From Pseudofabraea citricarpa (lineage: Eukaryota > Ascomycota > Leotiomycetes > Helotiales > Dermateaceae), in NCBI GenBank assembly GCA_029641185.1, contig JAPWGK010000013.1, forward strand, positions 806,001 to 870,000: a stretch of DNA of 64,000 nt, written 5' to 3'. Below the pieces are notes generated by a model. It saw only the letters and a list, made by a program, of their open reading frames with translations. It searched no databases and was not told where the DNA came from. Positions 54,743 to 64,000 of the stretch are shown piece by piece (within the stretch, counting starts at the first letter, position 1; every line of letters begins with the position of its first letter). The position numbers and the translations under genes were made by a program.

Positions 54743-55550
54743 TTGGCGATGCGAGGCAGTGGATATATGGTGGGTGAGCACAGCTTAAGAATAATACCAA
54801 CTCTAGTCAAGGCCACTAGAACCTAGAACCCACATCACAAGAGGTAACTTCGGTTGAACGGACGTACTTAGTAGTAGAGATTTTAGCTAGTGGGGAAATG
54901 CACGCTATTATGCTTGTCAAATATCATCGTGCACTTGCTTGAATATATTCTATAATGCATGCTGGCAATTGCAGCTGCGGCTGAATTGGTGAAGATGCAA
55001 AATCTGAAAATAGTGGATCACAGCACGCCAAGTTCCCACCATGATCCATGAAGCTAGATGTTGATCGAAGCTAGCGGGAGTTGTATTTGGAAGCTTATTG
55101 ATGAGAGCCGTGTGGTTGGGCTGCTTTCGGCCGGAGTGTCCAGCTTCATTACTTGATCAAATGAGGGTTTTTTCCAGAATTAAAAGCCGTGATCATTGGA
55201 GAATTATCCAAGTCTTACAACAGATTGAAAGGGGAATTTGTTCAAAAGGATCATAAAACAATCTAGATGTAACTAGGGAGGTCATGCTGTCTGTCATATA
55301 CTTCGTACGGGCCGGCAAAAAGATAATCCATTAGCGTGACGCCATTCAGGAGGCCTCGGGGATCAGCAACGACGGAGGGACGCAAGGTCGGGCGCTGACG
55401 ACTTATCACTAGCTCGCATTTTGTACTGTACACCTTTCGAATTCATTCTTGTACTGTACCACTCGATACTTTAGAGCATTCTTCTCCGGTATTGCTGCGC
55501 CTGGAGGCGCGTTCAAACCTTCTGTATTACCACCATTCTCTAACCTCACC
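54743..55550. other. Intergenic, nothing recognised
   Basis: 0.8 kb of AT-moderate DNA between the small secreted protein and the sorting-receptor gene; promoter of the latter at the right end. Confidence 0.5.
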
Positions 55551-56878
55551 ATGCATTTCTCATCCATCCCCGCAGCTCTCATTATCGCTCTCACTCTGCA
55601 GAGTGGAGTAATTGCGGCAGCATCAGATGACAAACCGAAGCAGAAGCCCACAGAGCCATGTACAACATCATCAACGAGCGGATCCTTTTACGACTTGAGA
55701 GCTCTTACGGCGGAGCGGGTGGAAGAAGGAAAGAAGGCTTCGAAGAATGGTAGAACGGAGAGCTGGCATGCAAAGGGATACGATTATCATGCCAACTTCA
55801 CTATGAACTTCTGCGCGCCGGTTGTTGAGCCCGTAGAAGATGTCATTGGAATCCACGACAAGCCCAGGTGGGCAAACGTCAGCGCATACTACGAGTCAAA
55901 AGGGAAGATATATTCCATAGGGTAAGCTGCTAAATACATTGCCTTGGAAAAGGCCACACTGACACTGCTGTGCTAGGCAAGAATCATCAAACTTAACCCT
56001 CCGAGGGAAAAGACTTGTCCTGCAATACACGAATGGCTCACCATGTGGCCCTGAGAAGGACAAGAAGCGCAGAAGCGACGACGACAAAGACGTCAGCCGG
56101 CGCAAGTCTACCTTGATTTCCTTCCATTGCGAAAAGGACCCAGTGGCACAGCAGGCACCACCTACTTTCATCGGCACGGATCCGGATGAGTGCGCGTACT
56201 TCTTTGAGATCCGATCCGCACACGCATGTGGTGGTGCAGAACCAACGAAACAAGGAGTAGGACCCGGAGCAGTATTTGCAATCATCGGGGTTATTGCGAT
56301 ATTGGTATACTTCCTGGGAGGTGTATTCTATCAGCGAAACGTGGCGCATGCGCGAGGATGGAGACAGCTGCCAAATTATAGCATGTGGGCGGGCATTGGA
56401 AACTTCATCAAGGTAAGCGGGCAGAATTGTTTTCAGCGACCGAAGCAAATGATATACCCCCGTGTGAAATCTGTGAGGGATGGCCTTCTCCCAACAATAG
56501 AAGTACGAGCTGGATCAAGAGCCAAGCAAAGATCGAGGACATCTTATGGGACTTCATACCCTCCGTGAGGGACCAAGCACTTCTCGCTACCTGTACAAAG
56601 CCCGATTGTTGTTAGGATATCGTAGCATAGTATATATCAGTGGAATTGGTCATTTCATTCCGTATTCATTTTATGGTTCTGATCTTTTATGCTGACATTT
56701 ATACCAGGATATGTTTATCATCGCTACATCCTCCTGCGCTAGCATCATCCCCAGAGGACGTGGGTATAGTGCACTCTCTGTCTCTGCAAATGGCAATGGT
56801 TCTTCGGGACGGGGACGGAACAATCGCGAAGATGAGAATCGCTTGATTGATCAATTAGATGAGGAATGGGACGATTGA
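55551..56878 (+). CDS. Mannose-6-phosphate-receptor-like vacuolar sorting receptor
   Basis: Exons 55551-55921, 55977-56412 and 56708-56878, 325 residues. Signal peptide ends near VIAAASD. The lumenal MRH-type domain has FYDLRALT, KGYDYHANFTMNFCAPVV, LQYTNGSPCGPEK and DECAYFFEIRSAHACGG with paired Cys. One membrane helix (GAVFAIIGVIAILVYFLGGV) and a GARGW-like juxtamembrane YQRNVAHARGWRQLPNY follow. The last intron is 296 bp. After it comes DMFIIATSSCAS, then an RGRGYSALS stretch and the acidic tail DENRLIDQLDEEWDD, the expected cytosolic end of fungal M6PR-like receptors. Reading through the donor at 56413 gives a false C-terminus. The role is Golgi-endosome sorting of vacuolar cargo (Mrl1/Atg27 relatives); true sugar-phosphate binding is not shown. 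Confidence 0.85.
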
Positions 56879-57192
56879 TTGTGGACTTGTGGGGCGTTTA
56901 AAATGACCATCTCCATAGACTTGCACGCTCGATGCGTGTAAGAAGCGTCGAAGATTTACAGATATGTATATTGGCTTGAAATATCTTATGAATCACGTCT
57001 AGATTTTGCTTTCAACCCTCTTTTTAAGGTCTTTTATCAATGTCGTGAAGCAAAAGTTTGATTCTCAAACTCAGGGGTAGTTTTGAAATTATGCTTCTGA
57101 TTGACCTTCAAACTGGAGAAGGTTCTAGATATGTGAGGCTGCGGCCTCTGTTAAGGGAAGGATTCAGTAATGGAGTTTCATTATAAATGAGT
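56879..57192. other. Short convergent 3' spacer
   Basis: About 310 bp between the stop codons of two convergent genes; nothing else seen. Confidence 0.5.
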
Positions 57193-59196
57193 CTATCTCT
57201 TCGACCTTTTCACGAGACTATCCAAGGTACTTTGTCCGACTTTGCGTTTAGTCCCTGTCTTGTTTTTATCGCCTCCTTTTGTCTCGCCTCCTTTTTCTTG
57301 GGCACCTTTCTCATCCTCTTCAATTGCGCCATCATCTTCATCACCTTTAGCAGGCCCATCTTGGACTTTATGGTTACCTTCATCATGTATCATAGCATCT
57401 TCGAAATTATTTCCTTCGGTTGGACCTTCAGCGCTGTCGTCGAATAAGGTTCTCCATGTCCCATCGATAACCTTTGGATTGTTGCTATATAACCCTATAT
57501 GATAGGCTTTCTTCATTCCATCAAGACATATAGTTCTCCTCTCATTGAAGTCGAACATGGGCTTGGGATATATTCCTTCCTCATCAACCTTCCCATCTCC
57601 CTGTATCCGGACACCCGCCTTCTTCTGATCGGCAATTGGGGTCTTCCACGGCTCGTAGATATACTTCTTATCTATATTCTTCAACTCCGGTACGTACTTG
57701 CGTACGAACCGACCCTCTTTATCCCATTTCTGCGGGAACGCAACGGGCGAATAGCATCTAAAGAACTGAGCGAAGAAAGCGGTGCAGCTTAACCACTGCC
57801 AGTTTCCCGCATTGCAAGCCGTCTCGTGATCGATTAGCCACTCTTCGAATACCTCTGCTCCCCGCTCCCAACTCACATAGCAGCCTCCTCTCGTTAGGAA
57901 ACATGCTACTGCGTGTCGTCCCAAGTGGTGGATCCATCCTTCCTGTCTTAACTGCCTCATCAACGCATCTATCCATGGGAATCCTGTCCTGCCCCATTTC
58001 CAACGCTGGAACCACTCTTCTGCTTCGGTGGAATCGATGTGATATGAACCTGTCATCCGCTTGGAATCATGATCGACCTTTGACGGCAAGTGCCAGGGAA
58101 TGAAGCGGCAGTGGGAATTGTATAAGGTCTGACCGAAAGAGTGACCCATTGCGGCTTGTGCACCGAAATACATATCTCGGAAGAGGAGCTGTCCTGTCAA
58201 AGATACTGGTGGGCTGGATGCCTTGCCGGGAAATTTCTCGACAACGTCTTGCACTCCCCAGTAGAATTCTCGCACGCTGAGACTACCGAAATGTAGATGC
58301 GGTGACAGCAGTGTTGTCGCTTGAGGCTCGAAATCTGTCGGTGCTGTCTTGGGCTTTTCGAAAGTAGCTGTGTAATTTTCATTGGCTATAATCTCATGAA
58401 GCATCTTCAGGGCGATCGTCTCGCCTCCTCTATGGAGAGATGTTGCAGTAAAGCCAAGTTCTTCCATGGTAGGAACTGCAAAATCTCCATTAGGCCCTGA
58501 GATTCTTTCATACGACTTATCTACATGCTCTCGAGCCTCGCCATTGATGTCTGGATTTTGTTCTGGTTGTTCCTGTTCAAAATCAAGACTTGTTTCTCCA
58601 GGATCTGGGATTCTAGTGGGTGCTGCGATGGGTCGTGGAATCTTTCCAATCTTCGGTCCGGCTGTCTGTACTTGAGAAATGCTCATTGTTGGTTGATCAT
58701 GGTTCTTCTTGACTAATTCATCACTATCCCATAATGTCCTCCCAGAGCGAACTACAACTTCAACCCCTGCTTCCTTGGCTGCTTGCATGACAGCCGTATC
58801 GCGATCTCGAGCATAGGCATCTGTATCCTTTTCAAACACGAGATGAGTGACTCTCCAAGCCTTGAAGAGCTTCGGCAGCAAAGTCTGTGGAGCCTCACGC
58901 ATGAGAAATAACTTGGATTTCTTATTCAACTTGGTGAGTGATTTGGAGACGTCATTCTGACAATCTAATCTACAGAATCATGTAAGACGATGTTGCTTGC
59001 TCTCGTTTTCCCACTCAAGAACTCACAGGAATTGCCATCGATTAGGCCCAACTCGTGCTCGGTACACATAATGCGGATCCCAGGTCCAGATGGGCCAGAA
59101 TGCTTCGGGCTTCAAGTCTAATGCTGCTTTCAAGGCGGGTGAGTCGTGCAGTCGGAGATCGGTTCGAAACCAATATATGACTCTTGGTTTCCCCAT
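57193..59196 (-). CDS. (6-4) photolyase / animal-type cryptochrome
   Basis: Exons 59196-59027 and 58969-57193 on the minus strand, 57-bp intron, 648 residues. Exon 1 starts MGKPRVIYWFRTDLRLHDSP, the alpha/beta antenna-domain start. The FAD domain has TGQLLFRDMYFG, RWKWGRTGFPWIDALMRQL, GWIHHLGRHAVACFLTRG, NWQWLSCTAFFAQFF and the Trp-rich core. The His pair in WIHHLGRH is the active-site pair known from (6-4) photolyases, which favours repair of (6-4) photoproducts by light over a pure sensor role, though function cannot be read from sequence alone. The last 90 residues are a Lys/Glu/Gly-rich tail ending KRKVGQSTLDSLVKRSKR, a likely bipartite nuclear signal. Confidence 0.9.
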
Positions 59197-60225
59197 GCTT
59201 AGACCCTAGATGATGGGATACTTTCTAGTTGTTATGCACAATCCATTTGTATCAGTACTGCAGTGAAATGATTTCGAGTATATCCTCCTCATTGAAATAT
59301 GTATGATGTCAGTATCGAGATCGGCCCTCGCTTATTTTGGGTTTAAGATTAAGGAGCTGGTGGAGGAGCTAAGAACGATGGGGATTGAAGTGGGTTCAGC
59401 CTCTGTTTGTTGGAACTGTTTTGCTTTACCAGCTTTCTTTTTTGCGAGAATATCGGCGAATCTGGGGGGACAACTTCATGTTTGCATACACCTTATACTC
59501 TAAAACCACCTCTTATATTCAAAGTGCCTCGCCAGCCTGGAAAGTCGGTATTTGGTGATTCAAAGACATCTAAACTAAGATTTCTTGCAACAAAAAGCAC
59601 CTAGCAACTCACAGAGAACACAGTACTTGCATACCGTATAGTAGGATATTAGAAATTGCAAAGTAATTCAAATGCCGAAACCATTATAGGTCTAGTACTG
59701 TGGGATGTGGGATAGCAACAAACAAAACTAAACTCAGCCCTGCGGCGAAGCCTCACCAACACTCGAGTCCTGATTTGATCGCTTACTGTTGGGCTGTTGT
59801 ATAGCCTTGCGCCTCCTCTGTTGGATTTATTTTCAGCATGAATCCAACACCACCCACCTCACGTCAGCTTCTCTTGTGCCCTCAGCCTTCCTGCATCCCA
59901 TACTTTTCGGCCATTCCAACTTCCGAGCTCTTGTAAGCCGGGATTGGGAAATGAAAAAAACAACAAAGCATCCACCAATTTAGCTTTGGCGTGTGCACCT
60001 TCTTCCCCAGTGCCCCACTAACAGCTACGGCTGCGACTCTATCCTGACCTCCATTTCCCTCGTCGCGATCCTTCTTTTCCTTGCTTTCATCACTACTGCT
60101 TCTCCTCTTCTCCTCTCCTCCTCTTCTCCTCTTCTCCTCTTCTCTCTCGATTCATATTCCCTCTCGTCTTCTATACATCATCATCTCTTTCGCTCCCTCT
60201 TGTCTTTCCTTCTCAAGTCGCGAAG
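59197..60225. other. Divergent intergenic; CT-rich leader
   Basis: Shared upstream region of the photolyase (minus) and DUF7053 gene (plus). From 60099 to 60150 a CTT/CCT-rich pyrimidine tract precedes the start, as in strongly transcribed fungal genes. No other gene seen. Confidence 0.5.
60099..60150 (+). promoter_or_regulatory. Pyrimidine-rich (CTTCTCCT) leader tract
   Basis: Tandem TCTTCTCC units end about 75 bp before the start codon at 60226. CT blocks near the transcription start are common in filamentous fungi. Confidence 0.5.
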
Positions 60226-61395
60226 ATGAGCAAGCGCACTGTCTTCACCACTGTTACCCCGCTCCCACCGAGCGTGACAAGGCAGACGGTCATTGAGACA
60301 TTAAAAGCGCATACGGAGATGATAGATCTCAATCCTCTGGTGATAGAACGACATATCATCAAACCACCCGCGAACGCAACACCCGAGGAATTCCACTGGT
60401 AAGTGGCCAAACAGTTCCAGTCGCACAACCACAGGAAGCTGACAGGCGATCCAAAAAGTGTATGGTACAGCATAACCGACAAAGTCAGCTATGTGCCTGG
60501 CGGGGCCATTTCGGGATCCGTAACGTACTCCGGATGCTTCCACGATCTGCCCAACGGGTTACAAACACACGTCTATGCGCCGATGGGATTGAATATCAAG
60601 GGCAAATGGACACTAGGAGGATCACTGCCGGGCGAACCTATCCAGCCGGTAGAGATGGGTCTTGGTGCACCTCTGCAGGGATTATATCTACGAGAGGATG
60701 TTGACATGAAATGCAACATGATGCTCACGTCATTCGTCAAGAAGACGCTCAAGAAATCACACGCTCATCTAGTCGATCGACTTATCATCAAAGCCCAGAT
60801 CGTCGATGGCTCAGCACACAATGCACGATTGATGGAAAATGAGAAAGCTCAACGAACAGCTTCGTTCATAAATTCGCAATCGTCAATGTCTTATGCAGAA
60901 AGTAGCGCCGATTCGGAAAGTACATATGACGAGAGCGTGTCCGGGAACAACCATGGTGGTGCGTCCCCAAATTACCAAACATACAATCCCAACAGTGTGC
61001 AAAGTCCACCCTCCACACCGGGCCTCCCTCGCCTCGAACCGAAAACCTACGATCCGTCACTGGTACCAGCAAGTTTGACGATAGGAGGAGCTCGTTCTTC
61101 AACTTCTTCGTTCGATACCCAAGCAAGACCACAGAATTCTCCGCGCTTGGTTTCGTGGCAGAATTTGAATGTTGGGAGACAGAGCCATGGGAGCGACCCC
61201 GGATATGCACAGATGAATCCTAGACAGAGTTATACACAGAATCCTCCGCCTTACCAACCGCACCAACAACAGCCAATGGCTGCCGAATTACCTGGCGCGA
61301 GACGTGAAGGGAATAGCGCGGTGCATAGCTCTGCATATGCTGGTCATGCACCACGACCACCACCCAAAGACCCCGTGATTCATGAGATGGAATGA
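60226..61395 (+). CDS. DUF7053-type conserved fungal protein
   Basis: Exons 60226-60398 and 60459-61395, 369 residues, 60-bp intron with GTAAGT donor and AAAAAG acceptor. The N-terminal half is the conserved domain: MSKRTVFTTVTPLPPSVT, EMIDLNPLVIERHIIKPP, and after the splice VWYSITDKVSYVPGG, GCFHDLPNGLQTHVYAPMG, the GSLPGEPIQPVEMGLGAP loop and LYLREDVDMKCN. I recall this as a fungal domain of unknown function (DUF7053) and cannot name an activity. The fold might be of the START/SRPBCC lipid-binding type, which is only a guess. The C-terminal half is disordered (Ser/Asn/Pro/Gln-rich), ending with a PPPKDPVIHEME tail. No signal peptide or membrane helix. Confidence 0.8.
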
Positions 61396-62732
61396 AGAGA
61401 AAATAAGAGAAGAGAGAAGGATAGAAGAATGACAGAACATGAGATCGACATGGCGCTTGTAGAGCGGTTCTTGTTTTCGATGATTTGATGCGGCGTTCTC
61501 GTTATACTGGCGCGTTGGCTTTTATGCTTTGGATTTGATACCCAAAAGTCATCTGGCGTATTTTGGTTGGCTTTGAGGAGTTTGGTTATAGGTCCATTAA
61601 GGCTTCTAACGCTAGGCAGCTTGTGATCTAATAGGCCATGAAAATAAGAATTGCTTATCTTAGAACTTATGCATCTAAAAATGTGATGCAGCGCTTGTTC
61701 TTTGAGTTGCTGCAAAGAGAAGCTGGCTTCGAGGCTTTTAATAATTGTAAAGCTGAAAATAAAGAGAAAGAAAATAGATTTCCTGCGAGACTATTGAGAA
61801 GAAATTATATATATCGAGGTACATATCGATCACGTGCGATCCAGGGCCACGGGATTTGGGGGCTGCTGGACCCCAAGAAGGACGAACATACGGTCAGAAC
61901 AAGAGACTTGACTTGCTTGTGAAGTTACCAAGGTCCACAGTTCCTTGGTATCCGTGTGTGATCTGGTTCTGGTCCCTCCCGAACGAGATGCCTCAGCGGC
62001 TAAGTGATTGCTACCTTAAGCTAGCAGGATCCAGTCGCTGGCCGCTTTTCTCTGGCCCAACTTCCATGTCCCTTGTGCTTGTCCTACTGTATGTCCCATG
62101 TCTCTTGTCCCTCCCATCACCCATGTGCGTGCGGGCCGCTGATTGAATCGGAGTGCAGAGTCATTGATTGGAACACAAATGGGCAAGATCACATACTAAA
62201 TTCCAATCTTCTGCCTAACAGCCCCCGTCGACGTCGTCAGCCCGCCCGTGACCCTCTCCCCCCAAGCACACTACGGTAAGCACTCGCACTGTAGTACTGT
62301 AGCTTGTCGACGGAACGGTACATGGATGTAGCTAACGTCGACCTCACTACCCTGTACCGGCTTTCTTCATACACAGGAACGAACCATAGCCTCATTCGCC
62401 TCCATTCATCGTTGCGATTCCAGAACAATATCACGATAAGACACATGTCCGCCCCGACTCCCCAAGGACCATGAAACACATGGATGAAGCTGTGCGCAAC
62501 ACCTTCCAGTAATCTCGGACTGACGATACCACGACACCCTTGCAAACCGACAACGAAGATACCCCACCACCACATATCAAAACGACAACTCGACACCGTT
62601 CTCTCGTCGATAGCACTGCGCCGTAGAGAACATCGGCTCCTGGCGCAGGAAAGCAGCCCTTGGTGCTCGCACGCTGCTGCTTGAATACACCTCCACGTCC
62701 AAGTCTGGCAGCTTCCACATGCAAATAACAAG
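61396..62732. other. Intergenic, nothing recognised
   Basis: 1.3 kb up to the Bro1 start. The long minus-strand open frame at 62237-62884 overlaps the Bro1 first exon and is judged a shadow. Confidence 0.5.
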
Positions 62733-64000
62733 ATGCAAGCGCCGATGATATCAGCGCCTCTCAAGGCCACGAACGAGATAGACTGGATACAACCTTTGAA
62801 GGGATACATCAGGCAGACATATGGCGATGATCCAGAGCGGTATGCTGAGGAGTGTGCAACACTGAATCGCTTGCGACAAGACATGAGGGGAGCTGGGAAG
62901 GATAGTGCTGCTGGGCGCGACCTGCTGTACAGATACTATGGGCAGCTGGAATTCCTGGATCTTCGATTTCCGGTAGATGAGAATCATATCAAGATATCAT
63001 TCACATGGTAGGGCTGCTCACCCCGAAGGAAAGCGCAGAGTAGTGGGCTAATCTCGGTCAGGTTTGATGCATTCACCCACAAGCAGACGTCTCAGTACTC
63101 ATTAGCCTACGAGAAGGCCTCAATCATCTTCAATATCTCTGCTGTACTATCCTGTCATGCTGCGAACCAGACTCGCTCCGAGGACTCCGGTCTCAAAACT
63201 GCATATCACTCATTCCAAGCATCTGCTGGCATGTTCACATATATCAACGAGAACTTTCTGCATGCACCTTCTACAGACCTGAGCCGGGATACTGTCAAGA
63301 CTCTCATACAGATCATGCTCGCCCAAGGTCAGGAGGTATTCTTGGAGAAGCAAATCGCAGATGGCAAAAAGGTTGGGCTGCTAGCAAAACTTGCAAGCCA
63401 AGCCGGTTATCTCTATGCACAGGCTGTTGAGGGTGTGCAAGAGAATGTGAACAAGGCAATCTTTGAGAAAGTATGGCTTCTGGTTGTGCAAGTAAGTTTT
63501 TTTATTCCCTGTTCTGCAATTGAATGCTGTGGTGGATGGTTCAAGATGGAAGTGTCTATTTGCAATTGCCATCAGGCCACTTCCTGTTTACACCTATAAC
63601 TCTTGCTAACAGTAGCAGATCAAATCCAATTACATGGCATCTGTAGCTCAATATTACCAAGCCCTTGCTGATGACGATGCGAACTCCCACGGAACGGCAG
63701 TGTCGAGACTACAGGTAGCAGAAACTGCAATCAAAGAAGCTCACAAAGCGGCCAATAGTTTCCCAGGAAATGTACCGGCCATTTCAAATCTTACCTCGGA
63801 GACAGGGGCCAGTCTAGTAGAGCTCACCAAACGCCATCTTGCAATTGTGCAGGAGAAATTGACAGAGCTGGTAAAAGACAATGACTACATCTACCATCAG
63901 ACTGTCCCCGCAGAAGCAAGTCTGTCGGTGATCCCTAAGTTACCAGCAGCAAAAGCGATCCCTGTCAGTGAATTATATACAGGCCAAGATATTCAGAGAA
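62733..64000 (+). CDS. bro1: Bro1-domain ESCRT-associated protein, truncated by window end
   Basis: Exons 62733-63007, 63062-63491 and 63619 to beyond the window. The N-terminal BRO1 domain begins MISAPLKATNEIDWIQPLKG, then DPERYAEECATLNRLRQDM, GRDLLYRYYGQLEFLDLRFP, and after the first splice WFDAFTHKQTSQYSLAYEKA, SIIFNISAVLSC. These match Bro1 (Vps31) more closely than the PalA/Rim20 relatives. The third exon has IKSNYMASVAQYYQALADDD and continues helical to the last base of the window, which is in mid-codon. Role: recruitment of the Doa4 deubiquitinase and Snf7 (ESCRT-III) in multivesicular-body sorting. The third-exon acceptor lies in a CAGTAGCAG triple of possible sites; the last one keeps the frame (CAA-ATC). 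The C-terminal coiled-coil/Pro-rich part lies outside the window. Confidence 0.93.

Noticed and set aside
62237..62884. 215-codon minus-strand frame over the Bro1 start
   Set aside because: Antisense to a strongly conserved Bro1 exon; Cys/Arg/Ser-rich and without family marks.

Overview
The window is nuclear DNA from a filamentous ascomycete (Pezizomycotina). The grounds are short spliceosomal introns of about 48-140 bp with GTAAGT/GTATGT-like donors and CTAAC/CTGAC branch sites, long intergenic spacers, Zn2Cys6 regulators, a HAK-type potassium transporter, a fungal-type Rcm1, and secreted and GPI-anchored serine-rich proteins. A leotiomycete (Helotiales-like) origin is my impression from protein wording only and was not tested. 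No bacterial feature, CRISPR array or intact transposon was seen.

Layout. 0.2-6.5 kb: a GRGGAGN-repeat (DUF3602/Par32-like) protein, a GFA/CENP-V-type zinc protein, an unrecognised two-exon gene (minus) and an SR-repeat protein. 7.8-10.7 kb: an isochorismatase-fold hydrolase facing a Zn2Cys6 regulator tail to tail. 12-14 kb: an MFS drug:H+ antiporter (minus). 15.2-20.8 kb is a housekeeping block with Rcm1 rRNA methyltransferase, splicing factor Prp18, SAP18 with an RGG tail, and a small complex I subunit. 22.3-26.4 kb: a Gtt1-like glutathione transferase, then a divergent lipid-linked pair (FIT/Scs3 and an EXPERA-domain protein). 27.0-27.2 kb: a tRNA-like gene with a long interruption. 29.4-34.4 kb: a GPI-anchored serine/threonine-rich protein and a large LCAT-like hydrolase. 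35.5-42.2 kb: the HAK potassium transporter and a large Zn2Cys6 regulator. 42.2-46.8 kb is a gene desert with simple repeats. 46.8-50.0 kb: Kri1 and a Rab5-type GTPase, divergent. 51.3-56.9 kb holds three secretory-pathway genes: a 31-residue tandem-repeat secreted protein, a small secreted cysteine protein, and a mannose-6-phosphate-receptor-like sorting receptor. 57.2-64 kb: a (6-4) photolyase/cryptochrome, a DUF7053 protein, and a Bro1 gene cut by the window end.

Gene relations. Several pairs are divergent and share short promoters: Prp18/SAP18 (313 bp), FIT/EXPERA (341 bp) and Kri1/Rab5 (350 bp). Rab5, the sorting receptor and Bro1 all act in endosomal/vacuolar traffic and lie within 15 kb, but they are separate transcription units and I see no sign of a true cluster.

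The items most worth a second look are the alternating 31/62-residue repeat secreted protein whose copies differ almost only at silent positions, the small secreted cysteine protein beside it, the interrupted tRNA, the 296-bp intron hiding the real C-terminus of the sorting receptor, and a one-base anomaly at the splice junction of the large Zn2Cys6 regulator. I found no convincing new multi-gene system.
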